DNA from: UBA1672 sp046542355
GTDB taxonomy: Bacteria; Pseudomonadota; Alphaproteobacteria; Micavibrionales; Micavibrionaceae
Direction of reading: 5' to 3'
Assembly: GCA_046542355.1 (NCBI GenBank)
Contig: JBKHBN010000001.1
Span: 1-64,000, forward strand
Length of the DNA stretch: 64,000 nucleotides
Shown here: piece by piece, positions 27,293-35,085 of the stretch
Layout: each line of letters opens with the position of its first letter
Numbering within the stretch: the stretch's first letter is position 1
Notes under the pieces: model-generated
Seen by the model: the letters and a program-made list of their open reading frames with translations, nothing else
Told to the model about the DNA's origin: nothing
Database searches by the model: none
Made by a program: the position numbers and the translations under genes

Positions 27293-28229
27293 AATTTCTA
27301 AAACAGCACTCACAAAAGTCAAAGAGACACTCAGAAACAGAACATATGACCTACCGCTAAACGAGGGCGCAGATACGCACTTCCTGATCTTGCTCATTGC
27401 CTTAATGAGTTTTCTAGCCGTTTTGTCTCTCAGTGGCACAATCGCCATGCACATCATGACAAACCGCTGGTCATCCGGCCTTGAAAACAAGGTTACAATC
27501 GAGATATCAATTAACACCGAAGAAGGCCCGCAACTCTCTCAAGCCACAGTGAAAAAAGAAACACTTGAGCTTTACAAAATGCTGGCAGAACATCCGCATG
27601 TAAAGTCAGCCAACGTACTAAATTCAGAAGATGTACAAGAGCTGATATCTCCCTGGCTAGGGGACGGGCTAAGCCTCGAAGATCTGCCCTTACCCGGGCT
27701 AATCGCCGTAGAACTGCGCGATATTGACGAAGAAAGCTTAAACAAGCTGGCCAGTGACATTGCCCAAACCTCACACTACGCTCAACTGGAAACGCATCGT
27801 GAATGGTTATCAGATTTAATAAACTTTACCAGCACGCTGCAAACGCTGGCCTTGATCGTAACTTTAATCATAAGCGCCACAACAATCGTGGCAATCGCCT
27901 ACGCCGTGCGCACACGTCTGGCCTTACACCAAAAAGAGGTCACCCTTTTGCACCACATAGGCGCAAGCGATCACTATATTGCCCACCAATTTCGCAGCCA
28001 TATCATAGAACTGGCGCTCAAGGGCAGCGCCATCGGCACAGGCGCAGGACTGGTCGTAACACTCGCACTTACACTCCTGTCACGCCATACTGGCACAGAT
28101 CTTATTCCCGTCATCAGTATAAGCGCATGGGGAATCCTTATCTTGTGCGCCGTGCCCATAGCAATATGCATCGTAGCAATCGCAACTTCCCACTTTACTG
28201 TCTTGCGCAGCCTCACCAAAATGCCGTAA
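27282..28229 (+). CDS. ftsX: Cell division permease FtsX
   Basis: FtsX is the membrane partner of FtsE. The 315-residue protein has the expected four transmembrane helices: one near residues 38-58, then an extracytoplasmic loop, then three at about 185-210, 240-265 and 280-305. The loop carries the segments HPHVKSANVL and LPGLIAVEL typical of FtsX. It overlaps ftsE and is followed by ydcF-like and acyltransferase genes. Confidence 0.93.
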   Translation: MFSKISKTALTKVKETLRNRTYDLPLNEGADTHFLILLIALMSFLAVLSLSGTIAMHIMTNRWSSGLENKVTIEISINTEEGPQLSQATVKKETLELYKMLAEHPHVKSANVLNSEDVQELISPWLGDGLSLEDLPLPGLIAVELRDIDEESLNKLASDIAQTSHYAQLETHREWLSDLINFTSTLQTLALIVTLIISATTIVAIAYAVRTRLALHQKEVTLLHHIGASDHYIAHQFRSHIIELALKGSAIGTGAGLVVTLALTLLSRHTGTDLIPVISISAWGILILCAVPIAICIVAIATSHFTVLRSLTKMP

Positions 28230-28241
28230 AACATAAATATC

Positions 28242-28865
28242 ATGACCATTGCCAAACCGGTAAAAAAGACATTCGTTTATTTGTTGCTTCTGATCCTGAT
28301 AACATGGATAAGCGGCTACGGAGCCTTTTTATTTTACATTGAAACACTCGAGCCAAAAGACCCTGAAGAAAAAACAGACGCAATCATTGTACTAACCGGT
28401 GGCACGCAGCGCATTAATAAAGGCCTTGAGCTATACGCAAACAAAATGGCACCAAAACTTTTCATCTCCGGCGTTCACAATCTGGTCACCGACTCAGAAA
28501 TACGAAAAATGTGGCAAAACGATCTGCCCTTGCCAAAATGCTGCATTACACTTGGCCATGACGCAACAACAACAACCGGCAATGCCCAAGAGGTAAAAAA
28601 ATGGATCACAGATAATAAAATCAAAAGCATACGCCTTGTCACATCCTCCTATCATATGCCCCGAGCAAAAATAGAGTTCACGCACGCACTACACACCTAC
28701 AACGCCAAAATCATTCTCCACCCGGTAAAACAAAAAGAAGATGACAATAAAATCAACACCTTAAAGCAGCTCAAACTTGTCTTTGGCGAATACAATAAAA
28801 CGCTCTTTCGCTGGAGTGTGCTGAACCTTCGGGCATGGGAAGCCTATTACCATGAACAAATATAG
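28242..28865 (+). CDS. YdcF/SanA-family (DUF218) membrane protein
   Basis: The 207-residue protein has one N-terminal transmembrane helix (about residues 10-30) and a DUF218 domain. Family motifs are DAIIVLTGGTQRINKGLELY, the GHDATTTTGNAQEV segment, and TSSYHMPRAKIEF. DUF218 proteins such as ElyC and SanA affect envelope integrity and polyprenyl-linked glycan metabolism, though the reaction is not settled. It is 12 bp after ftsX and overlaps the next gene by 14 bp. Confidence 0.9.
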   Translation: MTIAKPVKKTFVYLLLLILITWISGYGAFLFYIETLEPKDPEEKTDAIIVLTGGTQRINKGLELYANKMAPKLFISGVHNLVTDSEIRKMWQNDLPLPKCCITLGHDATTTTGNAQEVKKWITDNKIKSIRLVTSSYHMPRAKIEFTHALHTYNAKIILHPVKQKEDDNKINTLKQLKLVFGEYNKTLFRWSVLNLRAWEAYYHEQI

Positions 28866-30363
28866 CCACAACAACCAACCTCACCAAAACATAAAGCCAT
28901 GCACCCATTTCTGGCGCGCAAGCCTGTTCAATCTGTGCTTTTATTCAATTACCGCTTTTTTCTGCGTTATCCTCTCTCCAATGCTCTTCATGCCTAGAAA
29001 AATTATGATGGGCGCTACCTATATCTTTTTGCACACAACACAATTTCTGGAAAAATATATCCTCGGCCTGACCTACGAAATACGCGGCGCCGAATATTTA
29101 CCAAAAGAAGGGCCCTACATTGTCGCGGCAAAACACCAATCAGCTTATGAAACATTCAAACTTCATTTTCTCTTTCCCGACCCCGCCACAATTCTAAAAA
29201 AAGAGCTTTTGAAAATTCCTCTGTGGGGCAAATATCTTGAAAAAAGCGACGTAATCGCCATAGACCGAAGCTCACCAAAAACAGCCATAAAATCAATGAA
29301 AGAAGGCGCGCTGCGCGTAGCAACTCAAAAACGCCCTATTGTTGTTTTCCCGCAAGGCACGCGCGTTGCCCCGGGCATAGGAACCGATCAAGTCCCCTAC
29401 AAAATGGGAGTTACGCGCATCCAGAAAGCCACCGGCCTGCCCATTATTCCCATGGCCACAAATACAGGAGTATTCTACCCGAAAGGCGGCTGGTGCAAAA
29501 GCCCGGGACGGGCTGTCTTTGAATTTCTCCCCCCCATAGCGCCTTCCTCTGATAGAAGCCCGGCTGAAACGATAAAACTCATTGAAACCGCAATAGAAAA
29601 CAAATCCAACGCGCTGATAAAAGAAGGCTACGCCGCCTTGCAAAAGCAACAAAACCGCTTTGGCTTATCAAAAAAACTGGCTGTGATACTGATGGCCACC
29701 CTGGGTATCTATAGCATTTACTGGTTCTACAGTATGAACACGCTAAAAACAGCCTACAACCAGTGGCTCAAGGATATAAAATCAAGCCCCTATATCCAAA
29801 CACTGGAAACTGCGCCCCTACGCATATACGGCTATCCGCTCCAGCTCAAAGCAACGCTCCCCCATATGACCGTCACAACACCAGACGGCTCTAATGACAT
29901 TAAAAACATCCGTGTCAAAGGCTGGCTCTTGCCAGACACCCCGATCACTCTGGAAACCGGATCCATAGACACAAAAATAAATGCAGATACAATCTCGCTT
30001 GCTTTTGATTCCTTTGAAGCACAATTCAACCTCTTTCAAAACGGCATAAACATCAAAACGGCGCAACTCCTGCGCGCCGATAGCAAACTCACCGCATCAG
30101 GAACCATTATCACACAAGAGCCCCCCAACGCGCCTGACATAAAGCTGGATATTATCCTGCAAAACCACGCCCCGTTCCTTGCCGAGATGGTTCAAAATAA
30201 CGTCATAGAAAAAGACATTGCCACAACCGCGACCATCTTCCTGCAACTCCTGCAAAAACCAGACGGCGTCCACACCAGCCTGATCACACATAATAACGCC
30301 CTGTATCTCGGGCCACTGCGCATCTACGACTTCAACCTGCACAACATGATCTATTCAGAATAA
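28852..30363 (+). CDS. Fusion of a PlsC-type acyltransferase with a DUF2125 domain
   Basis: Residues about 20-255 form a 1-acyl-sn-glycerol-3-phosphate acyltransferase-like domain, with KHQSAYET (H near 95; HX4E instead of HX4D) and FPQGTR near 166. PlsC enzymes make phosphatidic acid at the membrane. After a transmembrane helix near 277, residues about 295-503 resemble DUF2125 (YPLQLKATLPHMTVTTP). DUF2125 proteins are normally separate genes, often near tyrA. Here there is one continuous reading frame of 503 residues, placed between ydcF and tyrA. Confidence 0.85.
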   Translation: MNKYSHNNQPHQNIKPCTHFWRASLFNLCFYSITAFFCVILSPMLFMPRKIMMGATYIFLHTTQFLEKYILGLTYEIRGAEYLPKEGPYIVAAKHQSAYETFKLHFLFPDPATILKKELLKIPLWGKYLEKSDVIAIDRSSPKTAIKSMKEGALRVATQKRPIVVFPQGTRVAPGIGTDQVPYKMGVTRIQKATGLPIIPMATNTGVFYPKGGWCKSPGRAVFEFLPPIAPSSDRSPAETIKLIETAIENKSNALIKEGYAALQKQQNRFGLSKKLAVILMATLGIYSIYWFYSMNTLKTAYNQWLKDIKSSPYIQTLETAPLRIYGYPLQLKATLPHMTVTTPDGSNDIKNIRVKGWLLPDTPITLETGSIDTKINADTISLAFDSFEAQFNLFQNGINIKTAQLLRADSKLTASGTIITQEPPNAPDIKLDIILQNHAPFLAEMVQNNVIEKDIATTATIFLQLLQKPDGVHTSLITHNNALYLGPLRIYDFNLHNMIYSE

Positions 30364-30384
30364 AGAGCGATACAATGTAGCGGC

Positions 30385-31254
30385 CTAGGCCTGACCAATT
30401 TCTACAATCGCCTGACGGATCGAGCGTGTATCTCCGAAGCATCGATAAAGATAGTCCCCGTCCCCCTTACGGATCGCCCGCTGCATAGCCGTTAAATCCT
30501 CATTAAAGCGTTGCAAGATCTCAAGCACAGCATCCTTGTTATTCAAAAACACATCGCGCCACATCGTCGGATCAGAGGCAGCAATGCGAGTAAAGTCACG
30601 AAAACCACTCGCAGAAAACTTGATAACCTCGGATTTTATATCATCTTCCAGATCATTAGCAGTACCCACAATAGTATAAGCAATTAAATGTGGCAAATGA
30701 GAGGTAATCCCAAGCACCAGATCATGATGCTTAATATCCATTATCTCAACCATAGAACCGCAGGACTCCCAAAGGCGCGTAACCGCCTCCACAGCTTGCA
30801 CGCTCACATCCGGCAATGGACTTAAGACACACCAGCGCCCCTCAAACAAAGTCGAAAAACCCGACTCTGGCCCTGAAAACTCGGTTCCCGCAATCGGATG
30901 CGCCGGTACAAACTCTATCCCCCGCCGACAATAGGGTTTAATCATATCAACAACGGCTTGCTTAACCGAGCCTGTATCGCTGATAACAACGCCCGTCTTC
31001 AGGTTAGATGCGATCCTCTGCATCACTTTGCCCATTGCCCCAACAGGCACAGCCAATACAACCATATCAGCACCTTCAACGCTTTTCTCCAACGTATCAG
31101 TCACCTCATCGGCAAACCCAAGATCACGAACTTTCTGGCAGACATCTATATTATGATCTGCAGCCACAACCGTTTTAAACAATCTCTTCTCGGTAAGACG
31201 CCTTGCCAAAGAAGAGCCAATCAGACCCATGCCAATAATTGTAATTCTATCCAT
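30385..31254 (-). CDS. tyrA: Prephenate/arogenate dehydrogenase
   Basis: This 289-residue NAD(P)-dependent enzyme oxidatively decarboxylates prephenate or arogenate in tyrosine synthesis. The N-terminal dinucleotide fold starts IIGMGLIGSSLAR. GSVKQAV and HPIAGTEFSGPES carry catalytic-site residues, followed by the helical C-terminal domain. AAGGAAAAG precedes the ATG. Substrate preference cannot be told from sequence by eye. Confidence 0.94.
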   Translation of the reverse strand: MDRITIIGMGLIGSSLARRLTEKRLFKTVVAADHNIDVCQKVRDLGFADEVTDTLEKSVEGADMVVLAVPVGAMGKVMQRIASNLKTGVVISDTGSVKQAVVDMIKPYCRRGIEFVPAHPIAGTEFSGPESGFSTLFEGRWCVLSPLPDVSVQAVEAVTRLWESCGSMVEIMDIKHHDLVLGITSHLPHLIAYTIVGTANDLEDDIKSEVIKFSASGFRDFTRIAASDPTMWRDVFLNNKDAVLEILQRFNEDLTAMQRAIRKGDGDYLYRCFGDTRSIRQAIVEIGQA

Positions 31255-31351
31255 AATACTTTTCCTTCTAACTCCATATAAGAGTTATTCTATCTATCTT
31301 CCATTTTTTAAGAGGTATATGCCTGTTTATAGCCTTGCGACACGGCTTAGA

Positions 31352-32242
31352 TTAATTGCTGTTATCCGGTATCACCGGATAACCGCCAAGAACATCGCAA
31401 TAATAGCACGCCTGCCCGAAACGTTCTGCAAAATCCGAAAGCTGCTGACTATCACGCTTAACACAGCCCTGCACAAGCAAAAGATAAACTTTAGCGGCAT
31501 TATTATGTACGACTGGCGCTGCATAGATATTCAGCAAATCCAGTCCTGAATCCTTTGCGTACTCAAGAATACGGGCACGGCTCACCTGCGCATCCAGCTC
31601 TATACCCAAAAAACTGTTATCACAATCAGAATCCATAAAGGAAAGGCGCGCCACAATAAGAGCCTTCTCATAAACATCGGAATTATGAAGCCGCTCTGTC
31701 TTGCTATAGGGAAGCGCACAAACGATAGAAAGAGGATTTTGCCCTTGACGGTTAAACAAGCTTGCCCACCATGGCGTCTCATCATCCAGCTCAGGCCAGG
31801 GCATAACAGCAAAAGAAGCGCGCCCGTCCAAAACCTCACTCAAAGCATTTTGTACACCGCCCAAAGAGCGCATAGGCAAGGAGCTGCCAAAATAATTCTT
31901 CGCCATATCCCAGCGTGCATTCCCCCGATCTCCATCCGAAGTCACAACAACTTTCAAACCCGTTTGCAACATAGACACAGAGCTAATCAACTCGCGCCAG
32001 ATACGAATAATCGTCCGTCTTGGCAAAACACCATGATGACGCCCGAGTAAACGACGTACCAAACGTGCCTCGCGGGCAGGCTGGACAATCTGCATCCCCT
32101 CTCCGCGCTTGGCCCGTGCAACAGATGACACAAGCTCTGCACGCGCCATCAATAGATCATGAACCTGATCATCAATCTGATCAATTTCATCACGAATCTC
32201 TTTGAGTGATGGTAATGCGTCCTCTGACATAGCTCTATGCAT
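31352..32242 (-). CDS. AroQ-type chorismate mutase with a C-terminal extension
   Basis: Residues about 10-95 form an AroQ chorismate mutase domain (IRDEIDQIDDQVHDLLMARAELV, then RREARLVRRLL-like and IWRELISSVS segments), which converts chorismate to prephenate. The remaining 200 residues are an alphaproteobacterial extension of unclear role with prephenate-dehydratase-like features, but no clear dehydratase signature or ACT domain. It precedes tyrA on the same strand, consistent with tyrosine/phenylalanine synthesis; hisC, often between them, is absent. ATG 32242 follows AAGG. Confidence 0.88.
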   Translation of the reverse strand: MHRAMSEDALPSLKEIRDEIDQIDDQVHDLLMARAELVSSVARAKRGEGMQIVQPAREARLVRRLLGRHHGVLPRRTIIRIWRELISSVSMLQTGLKVVVTSDGDRGNARWDMAKNYFGSSLPMRSLGGVQNALSEVLDGRASFAVMPWPELDDETPWWASLFNRQGQNPLSIVCALPYSKTERLHNSDVYEKALIVARLSFMDSDCDNSFLGIELDAQVSRARILEYAKDSGLDLLNIYAAPVVHNNAAKVYLLLVQGCVKRDSQQLSDFAERFGQACYYCDVLGGYPVIPDNSN

Positions 32243-32366
32243 CAAAACCTTTTTCCTAACGGTAAACCGTATCCCTCTTCTCTATGACCCCAGATCAAGA
32301 GCCTAAGTGTTATTACATGCTCATAACAAATAAATCAAATACGATCTTGCCAAATCAAAGAAGCTA

Positions 32367-33143
32367 TCAACGGGAATTCATCGTTGGAGGTATATATCCT
32401 TGCGGAACAATCACACCCTTCCCGCCCAAAATAGCCTTGGTTTTAGCAAGCACAGCCGACCCTCCCCCTGTTTTATCAACGCCAGCGAAAACACGCTTGC
32501 GCACCTCCAAAATATGCACGCCGCAAGCAAACGGTAACAAAGAGCCCCCCAAGCGCTCTATCACGGGAGCAAGGCGCATAACAAAAGATAAATCAAACAC
32601 AGGCGGTACAAACAATCCACGGGTGTAATGACTTTGCTCAAAAAGATTACAACACAGTAAATCCTGAAGCTGCATCATGGTAAAGGGACGCCCATGGCCA
32701 AAAGGCGTACGTTCCCCATGCGTCCACACGCCTGTTCGGTTTGGCGCGATAATAAGAGCCTTCCCATCTGCCTTTAAAACCCGCCATATTTCCCTGACAC
32801 TCGCACGCAAATCATCACACCCCTCAAGGTGATGCACCAAAAGCACGCGATCAATCGAAGCCGTTTCTATAGGAAAGCTGTCTTCGCTACAAAAAAAGCT
32901 AAGATTCTTATTCTCAGCCGGCCAATAACGGACCCCTTGCTTTTTAGGCATCATAGCAATCACCCGCTCCGGATTCTGGGTCAGGAAATGCTCCATATAA
33001 GGAACCGCATAGCCACAGCCCAATATACGGTAACCGTGCACATCAGGCCATATCTGAGAAATATGCTGCTGTAACATATCACGGACAAGGACACCAAGCC
33101 CGCTATCATAAAATTTCATCAATTGTGTAACAGAACAATACAT
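32367..33143 (-). CDS. Class I SAM-dependent methyltransferase
   Basis: The 258-residue protein has a degenerate motif I (ILGCGYAVPYMEHF), an acidic strand-2 end replaced by IAMMPKKQGV, and a Methyltransf_11-type core: IDRVLLVHHLEG, then EIWRVLKADGKALIIAPNR. A C-terminal region follows with HGRPFTMMQLQDLL. Members of this family lie next to mutT or gloB in Alphaproteobacteria. Its substrate is unknown. Confidence 0.85.
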   Translation of the reverse strand: MYCSVTQLMKFYDSGLGVLVRDMLQQHISQIWPDVHGYRILGCGYAVPYMEHFLTQNPERVIAMMPKKQGVRYWPAENKNLSFFCSEDSFPIETASIDRVLLVHHLEGCDDLRASVREIWRVLKADGKALIIAPNRTGVWTHGERTPFGHGRPFTMMQLQDLLCCNLFEQSHYTRGLFVPPVFDLSFVMRLAPVIERLGGSLLPFACGVHILEVRKRVFAGVDKTGGGSAVLAKTKAILGGKGVIVPQGYIPPTMNSR

Positions 33144-33174
33144 AACCTGATCATACTATAAATACGTGATTAAT

Positions 33175-33639
33175 CTACAAATGATCCCTAAGCTGCGAAA
33201 TAAGTGGAATATCTGCAGCCGGCATCTCGTAATCACCAAGATCCTGAGGATAGACCCAGCGCAGAGCCTGATGCTCCAAAGCCTTGGGCACACCCTCCCA
33301 GATCCGGCAGATAAACAAAGGCATAAGCAGATGAAAAGTCTCATAACTATGAGAGGCAAATCCAATCGGAGAAAAACAACACATCCGTGTTTCTACATCC
33401 AGCTCTTCCTTTAATTCACGCATCAAAGAAAACTCAGGCATCTCACCCTTTTCAACCTTTCCACCGGGAAATTCCCACAAACCAGCCATAGATTTACCCT
33501 TTGGTCTTTGCGCAATCAAAACGCAGCCTTGCTCATCAACAAGCGCCGCAGCACTAACCAGAACAATCGGCAAATCAGGTGCTGTTTGCGGCATTGGCTC
33601 TTGCAAGGCCTGACGGCGTTTATTTGTAAACTCAACCAT
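33175..33639 (-). CDS. mutT: Nudix hydrolase, MutT-like (8-oxo-dGTP diphosphatase)
   Basis: MutT hydrolyses 8-oxo-dGTP so that it is not built into DNA. The full Nudix box is present (GKVEKGEMPEFSLMRELKEEL, following EFPGG), along with the AQRP segment and the ALRWVYPQDL end. I used the ATG at 33639 (MVEFTNKRRQ). A longer frame would add residues from a 9-bp tandem repeat and is unlikely to be translated. Confidence 0.9.
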   Translation of the reverse strand: MVEFTNKRRQALQEPMPQTAPDLPIVLVSAAALVDEQGCVLIAQRPKGKSMAGLWEFPGGKVEKGEMPEFSLMRELKEELDVETRMCCFSPIGFASHSYETFHLLMPLFICRIWEGVPKALEHQALRWVYPQDLGDYEMPAADIPLISQLRDHL

Positions 33640-33650
33640 AACTTTTCTTA

Positions 33651-33677
33651 TACTCCAGATACTCCAGATACTCCGGC
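33651..33677. repeat. Three copies of a 9-bp tandem repeat upstream of mutT
   Basis: TACTCCAGA occurs at 33651-33659 and 33660-33668, with a third copy to 33677 that has changed in its last three bases. It sits just upstream of the mutT start, where copy-number change could alter the leader. Confidence 0.75.
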
Positions 33678-33691
33678 GCATTGCCCCTGTA

Positions 33692-33731
33692 AAAAAACCG
33701 CGCTCCTTTAAAAAAACGCGGCCTTTTTTAT
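33692..33731 (-). terminator. Terminator after the parvulin gene
   Basis: A CCGCG/CGCGG stem flanked by A and T runs on both sides. It can act on the minus strand for the parvulin gene, and could also act on the plus strand. Confidence 0.7.
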
Positions 33732-33752
33732 ATCTATAGATGACAAAAACTT

Positions 33753-34844
33753 TTACTCAGCCCCGGAAGTCTGCTCGGCAGCCTCATCAGACCCCATATC
33801 TGCTTCCTCATCTTGCTCAGAAACCGCTTCACCAGACATTGCATCATCATCCATGCCTTCATCCAGCTCCATAGGGGAGGCAGCATCAGCGGAAACAGCT
33901 AACGGACTTCCGTTAATGTCAAAACGCTCAATGCGCGCATCTTCTTTCCACTCTTCTACCAAAGCCTGCAACTCCTTGCGCTCAAGTTCCTGTCTGATGT
34001 AGGGCATAACCTGCTCATAAGGAACGGGAGGGCGCATACGCTTTTCATCGACGCGCACAACGTGATAGCCAAACTCCGACTTGGCCGGCTCATCGGCATA
34101 AGTTCCAGGCTCGGTTTCAAAAGCCACTTCAGCAAATTCAGGTACAACCTCATTTTCAGCAAAATATCCTAGTTCTCCGCCGCGCTCAGCAGAGCCATCT
34201 TTAGAATATTCTCTGGCCAACTCGGCAAAATCAGCACCATCATCAAGCTTCTTGATAATCTCTTCAGCCGTCTTCTTGTCATCCACAAGAATGTGCGCCG
34301 CCTTCACCTCTTCAACTTCAGGGAAGTTTTCTACATAACGGCTATATTCTTCTTGCAAAGCCTCTTCAGAAATACGCTCACTGACTTTTTGCTCGATAAA
34401 ACTTGTGCGTATAATCTGCTTACGCGCTTCCCAGAGCTGCTTTTGAACCTTGGGATCATTCTCAAGGCCGGAAGTTGCCGCTTTACGATCCGCCAACCTG
34501 TTACCAATAGCTTGCTCAAGAGCCATAGGATACAACTGCTCCACAGGAACCTGACGCATTTGCGCAGGCATATTATTAAGCAAATCAATAATTTCCTGAC
34601 GCTTGATCTCCTTACCATCTACGCGTGCCACAACCGGATTAACGCTCTCGGCATCTTTTCCGACTTTAAAGTTACGTGACTCTGAAGAAGACTCGCTCCC
34701 CATAGGAACCTGTCCGCTCTTCTTACCGGCAAAAAATCCAACAACACCCGCAGCAACAACGGCCAGCACAGCCAGAACGACCACAGCCGCCTTACCCTGC
34801 TGTGCTACGCCAAAAGCTTTACACGATTCTTTCATATTCTTCAT
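33753..34844 (-). CDS. Membrane-anchored parvulin-type peptidyl-prolyl isomerase
   Basis: The 363-residue protein has an N-terminal transmembrane or signal-anchor helix (about residues 18-40), a SurA/PrsA-like chaperone region (VVARVDGKEIKRQEI), and a parvulin PPIase domain (about 185-280: AAHILVDD, AREYSKDGSAERGGELGYF, FGYHVVRVDEKR). The tail from about 310 is very acidic. Such proteins assist folding of exported proteins. It diverges from secA, a common alphaproteobacterial arrangement. AGAGGA precedes the ATG. Confidence 0.9.
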   Translation of the reverse strand: MKNMKESCKAFGVAQQGKAAVVVLAVLAVVAAGVVGFFAGKKSGQVPMGSESSSESRNFKVGKDAESVNPVVARVDGKEIKRQEIIDLLNNMPAQMRQVPVEQLYPMALEQAIGNRLADRKAATSGLENDPKVQKQLWEARKQIIRTSFIEQKVSERISEEALQEEYSRYVENFPEVEEVKAAHILVDDKKTAEEIIKKLDDGADFAELAREYSKDGSAERGGELGYFAENEVVPEFAEVAFETEPGTYADEPAKSEFGYHVVRVDEKRMRPPVPYEQVMPYIRQELERKELQALVEEWKEDARIERFDINGSPLAVSADAASPMELDEGMDDDAMSGEAVSEQDEEADMGSDEAAEQTSGAE

Positions 34845-34964
34845 AATAATCCTCTAGCTCCTATCTAAAAAAACACCTTATGTGCTTTGCGTGAAACTAT
34901 CTGATGAAACTGCCCTTTTCAATAGCTAATTCACTATTTAACGCACAAGCAAAAGAGCCATGTG

Positions 34965-34993
34965 TTGACGTTACGCCTTTTGGGGCTTATATC
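34965..34993 (+). promoter_or_regulatory. Likely secA promoter
   Basis: TTGACG (34965-34970), a 17-bp spacer and TATATC (34988-34993). Transcription would start near 35000, giving a leader of about 85 bases before the secA ATG. Confidence 0.6.
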
Positions 34994-35011
34994 AGAACCA
35001 TCGCAATATTA

Positions 35012-35037
35012 ATTGATACACAATATTGATACACAAT
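35012..35037. repeat. Perfect 13-bp tandem repeat in the secA leader
   Basis: ATTGATACACAAT occurs twice in tandem with no mismatch. Each unit carries inverted ends (ATTG/CAAT), which suits a protein-binding site or a small RNA structure between the promoter and secA. Confidence 0.8.
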
Positions 35038-35085
35038 AAAGCAATACGCAGACACAAGCAATACACGACAACTTAGGTGAATTTA

